DNA from: CALAED01 sp035765195
Lineage (GTDB): Bacteria; Actinomycetota; Actinomycetes; Streptosporangiales; Streptosporangiaceae
Direction: 5' to 3'
DNA length: 64,000 bases
NCBI GenBank assembly: GCA_035765195.1
Contig: DASTYC010000020.1
Location: 60,367 to 124,366, forward strand
Shown here: positions 17,622-28,144 of the stretch, in pieces
Layout of the letters: each line of letters starts with the position of its first letter
Position numbering within the stretch: position 1 is the first letter of the stretch
Program-made: the position numbers and the translations under genes
Notes under the pieces: generated by a model
Seen by the model: only the letters and a program-made list of their open reading frames with translations
What the model was told of the DNA's origin: nothing
Databases searched by the model: none

Positions 17622-17852
17622 AGCGGGTAAGACTCCTCTCGTCGGGCCAGATGCGGCCCAACGGTATTGATCTGCGACGCCGATGACCTCGGCGTGGCTC
17701 AATTTCATGGCTTTGACGTGCAAAAACCGACATCTGTCGACCTAGTACCGACGGGCCCATGGCCGGGCGGGTACAGTCCGGCAGTGGCAGATGCCGGGCG
17801 AACCGGCTTCTTTACCTTGATCACTATCCATGTCGCCTCTGGGGAGGTCCTC

Positions 17853-20516
<2,664 letters not shown>

Positions 20517-20528
20517 CCGTTCTCGGCC

Positions 20529-20568
20529 CTCCGCCCGCTCCGCGCTGACGTCGGCGGAGCGGGCGGAG
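20529..20568 (+). terminator. Hairpin terminator after ppdK
   Basis: Perfect 15-bp stem, CTCCGCCCGCTCCGC (20529-20543) with its complement at 20554-20568, 10-nt loop, 12 nt after the ppdK stop. No T-tract, as is common for actinomycete terminators. Confidence 0.8.
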
Positions 20569-20649
20569 AGGTGAAAAAGGGGGACACGCGGCCGGCGACC
20601 GCGAACTTGTGACGTCCGCCGCGGCGTCTCACGTAACGTGGTGCACACG

Positions 20650-21342
20650 ATGACGTTGGAGATCGGGCTGCCCGAGTCGCCACAGCCACACGAGCGGGCG
20701 GATCGGGGCGAAGACAAACGACGACGCCGCGGCGGCCGGGCACGGTGGACGCTGCGGGTGCTGCTCCTGCTGATCGCGCTGCTCGTGCTGACGCCCCTCG
20801 TGGTGGCCGGCCGGGTGTGGTACGCCGCGCGCCAGGACTCCCACCCCAAGTCGGACGCGATCATCGTGCTGGGGGCGGCGCAGTACAACGGCCGGCCCTC
20901 ACCGACCCTGGAGTGGCGGCTCGTCCACGCGCTCAAGCTCTACCACCACGGCGTCGCGCCGGCCATCGTCACGGTGGGCGGCAAGCGGCCGGGCGACAAC
21001 TACACCGAGGCGGCGGCGGGACGGCGCTGGCTGACCGCGCACGGCGTCCCGGAAGGCAAGGTGGTCGCCGTCTCCTCCGGCTATGACACGCTGACCAGCC
21101 TGGAGGCCGTCGGCCGCAGGTACCGGCAGCTCGACTGGCATTCGGGCGTGATCGTCACCGATCCGTGGCACAGCCTGCGCTCGCGCACGATGGCCGCCGA
21201 CAACGGCATCGAGGCCGCCGTCTCGCCGACGCGCAGCGGCCCCAGCGTGCAGACCCGCGACACCCAGTTCCACTACATCGTCCGGGAGACCGGCGGCTAT
21301 CTCTGGTACGTCACGGCCGGGCGCCTCCTGGGCACCCAGTGA
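20650..21342 (+). CDS. YdcF/SanA-like DUF218 membrane-anchored protein
   Basis: 230 residues: a basic cytoplasmic N-terminus, one transmembrane helix (LRVLLLLIALLVLTPLVVAG, about residues 37-56), then an extracytoplasmic DUF218 domain with DAIIVLGAAQYNGRPSPTLEWRL, IVTVGGKRPGDNYTEAAAGRRWL, SGYDTLTSLEAVGRRY and IVTDPWHSLRSR. Family members are implicated in envelope barrier functions in E. coli (SanA, ElyC), but no reaction is established. ATG at 20650 is chosen because a TAACGT box lies 10 nt upstream, the spacing of leaderless actinomycete promoters; GTGs at 20638 and 20641 are alternatives. Same direction as dgt, which starts 35 bp downstream. Confidence 0.8.
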   Translation: MTLEIGLPESPQPHERADRGEDKRRRRGGRARWTLRVLLLLIALLVLTPLVVAGRVWYAARQDSHPKSDAIIVLGAAQYNGRPSPTLEWRLVHALKLYHHGVAPAIVTVGGKRPGDNYTEAAAGRRWLTAHGVPEGKVVAVSSGYDTLTSLEAVGRRYRQLDWHSGVIVTDPWHSLRSRTMAADNGIEAAVSPTRSGPSVQTRDTQFHYIVRETGGYLWYVTAGRLLGTQ

Positions 21343-21360
21343 CCACGGTCCGGCGAGCCG

Positions 21361-21366
21361 TAGGCT
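21361..21366 (+). promoter_or_regulatory. Probable -10 box of leaderless dgt promoter
   Basis: TAGGCT, 10 nt before the dgt ATG at 21377; fits the TAnnnT element seen before leaderless genes in actinomycetes. Comparable boxes occur before dnaG (TAGACT, about 30629) and other genes here. Confidence 0.5.
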
Positions 21367-21376
21367 CGCTTCCACC

Positions 21377-22660
21377 ATGACCTATGAGGCACGTGACCGG
21401 GAGCGATGGGCGCCCGAGCCGTCCAAGCGGCCCGGGCGCACGGCCTTCGAGCGGGACCGGGCGCGGGTGCTGCACAGCGCCGCGCTGCGCCGGCTGGCCG
21501 CCAAGACACAGGTGTTCGAGGCGGGCGCCGGCGCCCCGCCCGGCCCGCACAGCCCGCGCACCCGACTCACCCATTCGCTCGAGTGCGCGCAGGTCGGCCG
21601 CGAGCTCGGCAAGGCGCTCGGCTGCGACCCCGACCTGGTGGAGGCCGCCTGCCTCGCCCACGACATCGGCCATCCGCCGTTCGGGCACAACGGCGAGGCC
21701 GCGCTTGACGCCCTCGCCCGCGGCTGCGGCGGGTTCGAGGGCAACGCGCAGAGCCTGCGCATCTTGACCAGGCTCGAGCCCAAGTCGTTCGCCCCCGACG
21801 GGCCGCCGCTGCACGGCCGCAGCGTGGGGCTGAACCTGACACGGGCTACGCTCGACGCGTCGATGAAGTACCCATGGCCGAGCGGCGGCGATCCTCGCCC
21901 GGGCGAGGGGGCCGCCGGGGGCGAGGTCGCGGGCAAGTTCGGGGTCTACGCCGCCGACGCCGAGGTCGCGGCGTGGGTACGGGAGCGGGCGCCGCGGGCA
22001 CGGCCGTGCTTTGAGGCCCAGGTGATGGACTGGTCCGACGACGTCGCCTACTCCGTGCACGACCTGGAGGACGCGCTGATCGCCGGGCACGTGCGGCTGC
22101 CCCAGCTCGCCGACCCGGCGGAGTCGCGCGCGGTCTGCTCGGTCGCCGCCCGGTTGTACTGCGACGCCGACCCGGCCGAGCTCGAGGAGCGGTTCCGCGC
22201 GCTGCGCGCCGAGCCGTACTGGCCGCGCGACTACGACGGCTCGCAGCGGGCGCTGGCCGCGCTGAAAGACCTCACCAGCGAGCTGATCGGACGGCTGTGC
22301 CGGGCGGCCGAGCGGGCCACCCGCCAGGCCTACGGCGACGGCCCGCTCACCCGCTATGCCGCCGATCTCATCGTGCCGCGGGCCGAGCGGCTCGAGTGCG
22401 CGGTCCTCAAGGCGATCGCCGCGCACTACGTGATGGGGCGGGCCAGCCACGAGGAGACCCAGGCCAGGCAGCGTCAGTTGATCACCGAGCTGGTGCACGG
22501 CCTGGCCGACGGCGCCCCCGACTCGCTGGAGCCGGTTTTCCGGGCCGCGTTCAAGGCCGCCCCGGACGACGCGGCGCGGCTGCGCGTCATCATCGATCAG
22601 GTCGCGTCGCTCACCGACACATCGGCGACAGCGTGGCACCAGGCGATTTCGCGGCGGTGA
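21377..22660 (+). CDS. dgt: Deoxyguanosinetriphosphate triphosphohydrolase family protein (dGTPase)
   Basis: HD-domain phosphohydrolase that cleaves dNTP (classically dGTP) to the nucleoside and triphosphate, moderating dNTP pools. The 427-residue protein has the family start DRERWAPEPSKRPGRTAFERDRARVLHSAALRRLAAKTQV, the metal ligands H of RLTHSLECAQ and the HD pair in AHDIGHPPFGHNGE, and the later Asp ligand in MDWSDDVAYSVHDLED. In many actinomycetes dgt lies next to dnaG; here dnaG is 8 kb downstream beyond an FAD reductase, an ABC ATPase and the urease cluster. ATG at 21377 with a TAGGCT box 10 nt upstream suggests a leaderless mRNA. Confidence 0.93.
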   Translation: MTYEARDRERWAPEPSKRPGRTAFERDRARVLHSAALRRLAAKTQVFEAGAGAPPGPHSPRTRLTHSLECAQVGRELGKALGCDPDLVEAACLAHDIGHPPFGHNGEAALDALARGCGGFEGNAQSLRILTRLEPKSFAPDGPPLHGRSVGLNLTRATLDASMKYPWPSGGDPRPGEGAAGGEVAGKFGVYAADAEVAAWVRERAPRARPCFEAQVMDWSDDVAYSVHDLEDALIAGHVRLPQLADPAESRAVCSVAARLYCDADPAELEERFRALRAEPYWPRDYDGSQRALAALKDLTSELIGRLCRAAERATRQAYGDGPLTRYAADLIVPRAERLECAVLKAIAAHYVMGRASHEETQARQRQLITELVHGLADGAPDSLEPVFRAAFKAAPDDAARLRVIIDQVASLTDTSATAWHQAISRR

Positions 22661-22749
22661 AATCTGGATACTTGCCTGGCGCCGCCGACGCTGCTGGGAT
22701 GGGCAAGACCAAGGGACTGGTGTGACCCCGCCGTACCAGGAGGATTTTC

Positions 22750-23976
22750 ATGCCCAGCGAGGAAACGCAGGTCATCGTCGGTGCGAGCCTGGCTGGGGCC
22801 AAGGCGGCCGAGACACTGCGCGAAGAGGGTTTCGCCGGCCGCGTCGTGCTCGTGGGCGCGGAGAGCGAGCGACCGTACGAGCGGCCGCCGCTGACCAAGG
22901 GCTTCCTGCTCGGCAAGGAGGAAAAGAGCGGCGCGTACGTCCACGAGGAGAGCTGGTACGCCGACCACGACGTCGAGTTGCTGCTCGGGGTGGCGGCCGT
23001 CGGCATCGATCGTTCGGCGCACGAAGTCCGGCTCGCCGACGGCAGGCACTTGGCCTACAACAAGCTGCTGCTGACCACCGGCGCCTCGCCCCGGCGGCTG
23101 GCGACTCCCGGCGCCGACCTCACCGGCGTTCACTATGTGCGCACCATGGGCGACGGGGTGGCACTGCAGGAGGCGCTGCGTCCCGGCGACAAGAGGGTCG
23201 TGGTCGTCGGCGCCGGCTGGATCGGGCTCGAGGCCGCCGCGGCGGCGCGCGAGTACGGCAACGAGGTGACGGTGGTCGAGCCGGACCCGACGCCGCTGTA
23301 CCGCCATCTCGGTCCCGAGCTCGGCGAGTCGTTCGCGGCGCTGCACCGGCGGCACGGCGTCGAGTTCGTGCTGGGCGAGGGTGTGGCCGAGGTGCGCGGG
23401 TCGGGACGACTCACCGGCGTGGTCACGACCGGTGACAACGAGTTGCCCGCCGACCTCGTCATCGTCGGGATCGGCGTGGTGCCCAACACCGGGCTCGCCG
23501 AGGCCGCGGGGCTCGAGGTCGACAACGGCATCGTCGTCGACTCCTCGCTGTGCACCTCCGACCCCGACGTCTACGCCGCCGGTGACGTCGCCAACTTCCA
23601 GCACCCGCTGCTCGGCCGCCGGATCAGGGTCGAGCACTGGTCCAACGCGCTCGACGGCGGGCCGGTCGCGGCGCGCGCCATGCTCGGCCAGGACGTCGTC
23701 TACGACCGGATCCCCTACTTCTTCACCGACCAGTACGAGCTCGGCATGGAGGCCGCCGGCGTGTCCACGCCCGGCGACTACGACGAGGTCGTCTATCGGG
23801 GCGACGTCGCCGCCATGGAGTACATCGCGTTCTGGCTGTCCGGCGGACGCGTCGTCGCCGGGATGAACGTCAACGTGTGGGACGTCACCGACGACATCCA
23901 GGCGCTGATCCGCTCCGGCCGGCCGGTCGAGGTGGCCAGGCTCACCGACCCCAAGGTGCCGCTGACCGACGTGTAG
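22750..23976 (+). CDS. FAD-dependent NAD(P)H oxidoreductase, ferredoxin reductase-like
   Basis: 408-residue flavoenzyme of the BphA4/rubredoxin reductase group, which passes electrons from NAD(P)H to ferredoxins or rubredoxins. Visible: N-terminal FAD loop IVGASLAGAKAAETLRE (one Gly of GxGxxG replaced by Ser-Leu-Ala-Gly form), PYERPPLTKGFLLG, the NAD-binding GAGWIGLEAAAAAREYG, the FAD motif SDPDVYAAGDVAN, and a C-terminal domain with EHWSNALDGG. Electron acceptor unknown; no ferredoxin or P450 is adjacent. ATG at 22750 has a strong AGGAGG. Downstream of dgt by 89 bp and convergent with the ABC ATPase gene. Confidence 0.9.
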   Translation: MPSEETQVIVGASLAGAKAAETLREEGFAGRVVLVGAESERPYERPPLTKGFLLGKEEKSGAYVHEESWYADHDVELLLGVAAVGIDRSAHEVRLADGRHLAYNKLLLTTGASPRRLATPGADLTGVHYVRTMGDGVALQEALRPGDKRVVVVGAGWIGLEAAAAAREYGNEVTVVEPDPTPLYRHLGPELGESFAALHRRHGVEFVLGEGVAEVRGSGRLTGVVTTGDNELPADLVIVGIGVVPNTGLAEAAGLEVDNGIVVDSSLCTSDPDVYAAGDVANFQHPLLGRRIRVEHWSNALDGGPVAARAMLGQDVVYDRIPYFFTDQYELGMEAAGVSTPGDYDEVVYRGDVAAMEYIAFWLSGGRVVAGMNVNVWDVTDDIQALIRSGRPVEVARLTDPKVPLTDV

Positions 23977-24004
23977 CCGCCGGCTCCGGCGCCGCCGGGG
24001 TTTC

Positions 24005-25510
24005 CTAGCGCCGGACCGGGTCGAGGCGGCGGCCGTCTTGGCCGAAGACGAAGACGCGGTCGAGGTCGACGACGAGCTGGAGCTCCTGGCCGGGCGTGAA
24101 CCCGCGAGACGACGCGACCCGGAAGAGCAGGTCGGAGCGCCGGTGGTGACCGTGCCCGCCGGCATGCGTGGGCTCGTGCCGAGCGGTGCCGTTGGCCGCG
24201 GCCGCATCGCCGCGCCGGCCGCGCAACCGTTCCCAGAGCCGCTCGGCGGCCGAGGGCCGCTCGGGGGCGGCCGAGCGTGCGGGCGGATCGAACTCGCTGG
24301 GATCGATCGCCGGAATCCGCGCCTCCGCGTAGGCGAGCCACTCGTGGCCGTGGAACTCGAACTCGCGCAGGCGCACGGTCAACACAGACCCGGCGGGTGC
24401 GGCCGAGCCGGCCGGGGGCGCCGCGTGCCGGGGCCCCGTGGTGGGCCCGGTGTCCAGCGGATGGCCGGCGCCGGCCGGGCGCGCGGCGCCTCCGGCGCCG
24501 GGGAGCCGGTGACCGGAGGGGACTCCGGCCTCGTGCGAACCCCCGGGTCTGGCGGCGTGTCCGGGTCCGGCGGTCGCGGCGTCGGGCGTCGGCGCGGCCA
24601 GTGGGGTCGGTGCGGGCGGGAGGACCGGGGTCAGCGCGTCGGACCGGATGCCGACGACGACGGGGGTGCCGTGCGCCGCCATGAACGACGACGCGCGCGG
24701 GTCGGTCCACGGAATGACCAGCCGCTGGGTGCCGAAGTCGAGGATGATGCCTTCGTCCTGGCTGGCGGAGGCGATGGCGCGCAGCAGGTTGATCGGCGGG
24801 GAGCTGAGGAAGGCCGCCACGAACATGGTGGCCGGGTCGGCGTACAGCTGCTGCGGGGTGCCCACGTCCTGCAGGACCCCGTCGCGCAGGATCGCCATGC
24901 GGTCGGCGAGCGTCAGCGCCTCGGTCTGGTCGTGGGTGACGTAGAGGGTCGTGACGCCGAGCGAGCGGACCAGCCCGCCGATTTCCATGCGCAGCTCGCT
25001 GCGCATGGAGGCGTCGAGGTTGGACAGCGGCTCGTCCATCAGGAAGATCGCCGGTTCTCTGATGACCGCGCGGCCCATCGCGACCCGCTGTCGCTGGCCG
25101 CCGGACAAGGTGCCGGGGAAGCGGTCGAGCATGGAGTCGATGCCGAGCGCCTTGGCCAGCTCAACGACCTTTTCTCTGGTCCTGACGGGATCGCTGTGCG
25201 ACAACTCCAGCGGGAACGACAGGTTGCCGCGGACGCTGCGGTGCGGGTAAAGCGCCCCGTTTTGAAAGACCATCGCCACGTTGCGCTCGCGGGGGCCCAG
25301 CTCGTTGGCGTAGACGCCGCCCAGCCACAGCTCGCCCGAAGTGATCATCTCGAGCCCGGCGATCATCCGCAGGATCGTCGACTTGCCGCACCCCGACGGA
25401 CCGAGCAACACGAAGAGCTCGCCGTCTCGGATGTGCAGGCGAAGGTCGTGCACAGCGCGGGTGCCCCCGGGGTAGACCTTGGTTACCCGGTCCAGGACCA
25501 CGTCGGTCAC
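24005..25510 (-). CDS. ABC transporter ATP-binding protein, MsmK/UgpC type with long disordered insert
   Basis: ATPase resembling those that energise carbohydrate (CUT1) importers. Residues 1-240 are a standard ATPase: GPSGCGKSTILRMIAG (Walker A), LSGGQRQRVAMGRAV (signature), IFLMDEPLSNLDASMR (Walker B). The C-terminal regulatory part includes a TOBE-like segment but is interrupted by about 90 residues rich in Pro, Ala and Gly (from about 295) before RLREFEFHGHEWLAYAEARI and the C-terminal QELQLVVDLDRVFVFGQDGRRL. At 501 residues it is ~130 longer than usual. No permease or binding protein is adjacent, so it may serve several importers as MsiK-type ATPases do (inference). Confidence 0.9.
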   Translation of the reverse strand: MTDVVLDRVTKVYPGGTRAVHDLRLHIRDGELFVLLGPSGCGKSTILRMIAGLEMITSGELWLGGVYANELGPRERNVAMVFQNGALYPHRSVRGNLSFPLELSHSDPVRTREKVVELAKALGIDSMLDRFPGTLSGGQRQRVAMGRAVIREPAIFLMDEPLSNLDASMRSELRMEIGGLVRSLGVTTLYVTHDQTEALTLADRMAILRDGVLQDVGTPQQLYADPATMFVAAFLSSPPINLLRAIASASQDEGIILDFGTQRLVIPWTDPRASSFMAAHGTPVVVGIRSDALTPVLPPAPTPLAAPTPDAATAGPGHAARPGGSHEAGVPSGHRLPGAGGAARPAGAGHPLDTGPTTGPRHAAPPAGSAAPAGSVLTVRLREFEFHGHEWLAYAEARIPAIDPSEFDPPARSAAPERPSAAERLWERLRGRRGDAAAANGTARHEPTHAGGHGHHRRSDLLFRVASSRGFTPGQELQLVVDLDRVFVFGQDGRRLDPVRR

Positions 25511-25522
25511 TGTCCCACCCCC

Positions 25523-25537
25523 TTAACACAGCGTTAA
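25523..25537. promoter_or_regulatory. Inverted repeat upstream of the ABC ATPase gene
   Basis: TTAAC (25523-25527), 5-nt spacer, GTTAA (25533-25537), 13 nt before the GTG start at 25510. AT-rich in a GC-rich context, so a repressor site is plausible. The rest of 25538-25750 holds no gene that I can support. Confidence 0.4.
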
Positions 25538-25750
25538 TCGCCGCGGGAGAATTGTGCGATTACACCGCGCCGCATTGTGTGCTGTCCAGGGTACAGAGAC
25601 GCCAAGACAGCCCAGGGCTTTGTGATCTGACCGAAGCCCGCGACCGTCGATTCGGCGGGCGGCGTTCCATGCCGCCGCGCGCAACGCACTCCCGGTCCAA
25701 TTGTGCCCCATGTCCCTGAGCGCTTTTGCCGCCGCGTCAGGCCGAACGCG

Positions 25751-26512
25751 CTATGGCGCCGCGTGTGCCGTGCCCCGCTCCAGCCGGCGCCGCAGCGCCG
25801 TCGCGGTGGCGGCCGTCGCCGACACCAGCACGCCGGGGCCCGCCAGCGGGAGCACGGCGAGGCCGTCGTCGTCGGCGTAGGGCCGTTCGGTCAGGCCCGG
25901 CCCGGCCAGCACGACCGTGCCGACGGCCGCCGCGTCGGCGAGGACCGCGCGACTGCCGTACGTGCCGGCGTCGTCCACTCGCAGCTCGTGTCTGAGCAGT
26001 GGACGGCCGTCGAGGGTCACGTCACAGCGGCTCGCGTACCGGCCGGGCCGTTCGCCGTGGCGGCCGAGCACGAGCTCCTCCCGCCAGCGCAGCCCGGCGC
26101 CCGCGCCGAGCTCGATGCCGGCGACGCAGGTGTGGTGACATCCGGCCGCGGCGACGGTCGGCTCCGGTGCGAAGTCCAGCCGCCCGCCCGCGCCGACCGC
26201 GGCCCTGATCGCGAGCCGCGACTCCCCGTCGCCGGGCAGGGCCAGCGTGGTGGCGACGGAGCGTACGGCCAGGTGGGCTCCCGGCGCCACGGTGATCCGC
26301 AGCGCCAGGTCGTCGCCGCCGAGCGGGCCGGCGGCGGCGCCGACGAGGTAGACGACGGCCGGGCGACGCTCCGCGTCCCCGCCGCCCTCATGCCACGGTC
26401 GTCCCTCTCGCAGGGCCAGCGGCCCGTCGGAACGCAGCCTGGTGAGGACGGTCCGCCCGGCGCCGTCGGGCGCGGCGACCACGACCGCGCGCGCCGTGTA
26501 ACGCCCGCTCAC
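25751..26512 (-). CDS. ureD: Urease accessory protein UreD (UreH)
   Basis: Scaffold that binds apo-urease and, with UreF and UreG, drives nickel insertion and lysine carbamylation. The 253-residue protein shows the UreD layout: LRSDGPLALREGRPW early, VYLVGAAAGPLGGDDLALRITVAPGAH (family hallmark 'GPL.GD.l.l...v..ga'), AVRSVATTLALPG, WREELVLGRHGERPGR and a terminal LERGT. GTG at 26512 is preferred because it follows the ureG stop by 20 bp; the frame is open to 26599 inside ureG. Last gene of the urease operon. Confidence 0.85.
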   Translation of the reverse strand: MSGRYTARAVVVAAPDGAGRTVLTRLRSDGPLALREGRPWHEGGGDAERRPAVVYLVGAAAGPLGGDDLALRITVAPGAHLAVRSVATTLALPGDGESRLAIRAAVGAGGRLDFAPEPTVAAAGCHHTCVAGIELGAGAGLRWREELVLGRHGERPGRYASRCDVTLDGRPLLRHELRVDDAGTYGSRAVLADAAAVGTVVLAGPGLTERPYADDDGLAVLPLAGPGVLVSATAATATALRRRLERGTAHAAP

Positions 26513-26532
26513 CCCGGACGCGTATCGCGAGC

Positions 26533-27219
26533 TCAGGAGGCCGCCGGGGCGACCCCGGCCGCGGGCCGCCGCGACTCCCGGATCATCTCGCGTACCCACC
26601 CGGTGACCGACGGCGCCCCGGGACGCTCCCGGAGCGAGGTGAACGCCACCGGCCGGCCGCGCCGCACCTTCTTGGCGTCGCGGGCCATGACGTCGAGGTC
26701 CGCGCCGACCAGCGGAGCCAGGTCGGTCTTGTTGATCACGAGCAGGTCGGACGCGGTCACGCCTGGCCCGCCCTTGCGCGGCACCTTGTCGCCGCCCGAG
26801 ACGTCCAGGACGAAGATCTGCCGGTCCACCAGGCCCTGGCTGAAGGTGGCCGTCAGGTTGTCGCCGCCGCTTTCGACGATGACGAGATCAAGCGGCGCGT
26901 ACGTGGCCTCCAGCGTCTCGACGGCGTCCAGGTTGGCGGAGATGTCGTCGCGGATCGCCGTGTGCGGGCAGCATCCCGTCCGCACCGCCTGGATCCGGGC
27001 CGGGTCGAGGACGCCCGCCCGGCGCAGGAAGTCGGCGTCCTCGGTCGTGTAGATGTCGTTGGTCACGACGGCCAGCGCCAGCTCCTCGCGAAGCGATCGG
27101 CATAGCGCGGCGGTGAGGGCGGTCTTCCCGCTCCCGACGGGGCCGCCGATGCCGAGGCGCAGCGCCCGGCCCGGCTCGGCGGGCGGCGGATGCGAGTCGT
27201 GGTCGTGGTTCAGGCCCAT
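26533..27219 (-). CDS. ureG: Urease accessory GTPase UreG
   Basis: SIMIBI-class GTPase that delivers nickel to urease. 228 residues: a short His-rich start (MGLNHDHDSH), P-loop GGPVGSGKTALTAALC, the metal-binding CPH of TGCCPHTAIRDD, IVESGGDNLTATFSQGLVD, and the guanine-specificity NKTDLAP. All key residues are present. ATG at 27219 has GGGAGG 8 nt upstream. It lies 37 bp downstream of ureF and 20 bp upstream of ureD in one operon. Confidence 0.95.
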   Translation of the reverse strand: MGLNHDHDSHPPPAEPGRALRLGIGGPVGSGKTALTAALCRSLREELALAVVTNDIYTTEDADFLRRAGVLDPARIQAVRTGCCPHTAIRDDISANLDAVETLEATYAPLDLVIVESGGDNLTATFSQGLVDRQIFVLDVSGGDKVPRKGGPGVTASDLLVINKTDLAPLVGADLDVMARDAKKVRRGRPVAFTSLRERPGAPSVTGWVREMIRESRRPAAGVAPAAS

Positions 27220-27256
27220 CGATGGCACCTCCCGGATCTGGGTCGGATGGGCACGT

Positions 27257-28135
27257 TCATGATTCGAAGAGCCGCAGCTGCGACTGAAGATGCAGTTCCG
27301 CGTACAGGTCGAGCACGGGGGCCGACAGGGCCGGCAGCCCGGCCCAGCCGTCGTCGGCGGTGATGGCGGTGGTGGCGGCGTGGACGGCGGCGCGGACGGC
27401 GGCGGCGCCGACATCGGAGACGTCGGGCGCCAGTCCCGCCAGCACTCGGTGCACCGCGAGCGGATCGAGGCCGAGGAGGCGGACGGCCGCGGCGGCGGGC
27501 CCGGTGACCGTGCCGTACGCGGCGATCGTCGCGGCCTGCTCGGCGGTTCCGCCCGCGGCCGCGGTGGCCGCGCCCAGCGCCACCGGGTGGTGCGGTCCGC
27601 GCGATCCCGGCCGGCCGCTCACCACGTCGAGCGAGCCGAGTGCGTCGAGTGCGTCGAGCGCCGGGTGCGGCCAGGCCGTACGGGCGACGCGGAGCAGCGC
27701 GCGGCCCTGGGCCCGGGACGCCCGCCGCTGCGCCGGCGACGGCGTCCGCGCGTCGGCCTCCGCGTCCAGCAGCGCCCACCCGTCGCGGCCGTCCGGGCCC
27801 GGCGCGTCGGCCGGCGTGTCCACGCTCGCGTGGCGGCACGCGGCGGCGGCGAGCGCCGCGCAGACCAGGCCGACGGTGGCCAGCCGGCCGCGCAGGAAGT
27901 CGGCGAGCCCGTCGAGATCGGCGACGGTTCCGGCCGCGGCCGCCTGCTCCAGGCCGCCGGAGTGGGCGTGGCCCCCGGCCGGCAGCCGGGAGTCGGCCAG
28001 CAGCAGCATGTTCGCGTCCATCACACGGCCGACGCCGGCGGAGCCTTCAGAGCCTTCAGAGCAGTCGTCAGAGCCGTTATGGGAGCCGTCCACGTCGCGC
28101 GGTGTCGGCGAGTCATCGGTGCCATCGGAAACCAT
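27257..28135 (-). CDS. ureF: Urease accessory protein UreF
   Basis: All-helical GTPase-regulating subunit of the urease activation complex. 292 residues, longer than most UreF. The conserved part begins around residue 40: LLLLADSRLPAGGHAHSGGLEQA (hallmark 'LP.G.fahS.GlE'), then HHPVALGAATAAAGGTAEQAATIAAYGTVTGPAAAAVRLLGLDP and a C-terminal ALSAPVLDLYAELH. The first ~38 residues (Ser/Asp/Gly-rich) look unstructured; a start at the internal ATG (28021-28023, MDANMLLL) would remove them and cannot be excluded. Nine bp separate it from ureC. Confidence 0.9.
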   Translation of the reverse strand: MVSDGTDDSPTPRDVDGSHNGSDDCSEGSEGSAGVGRVMDANMLLLADSRLPAGGHAHSGGLEQAAAAGTVADLDGLADFLRGRLATVGLVCAALAAAACRHASVDTPADAPGPDGRDGWALLDAEADARTPSPAQRRASRAQGRALLRVARTAWPHPALDALDALGSLDVVSGRPGSRGPHHPVALGAATAAAGGTAEQAATIAAYGTVTGPAAAAVRLLGLDPLAVHRVLAGLAPDVSDVGAAAVRAAVHAATTAITADDGWAGLPALSAPVLDLYAELHLQSQLRLFES

Positions 28136-28144
28136 CGGAAACCG

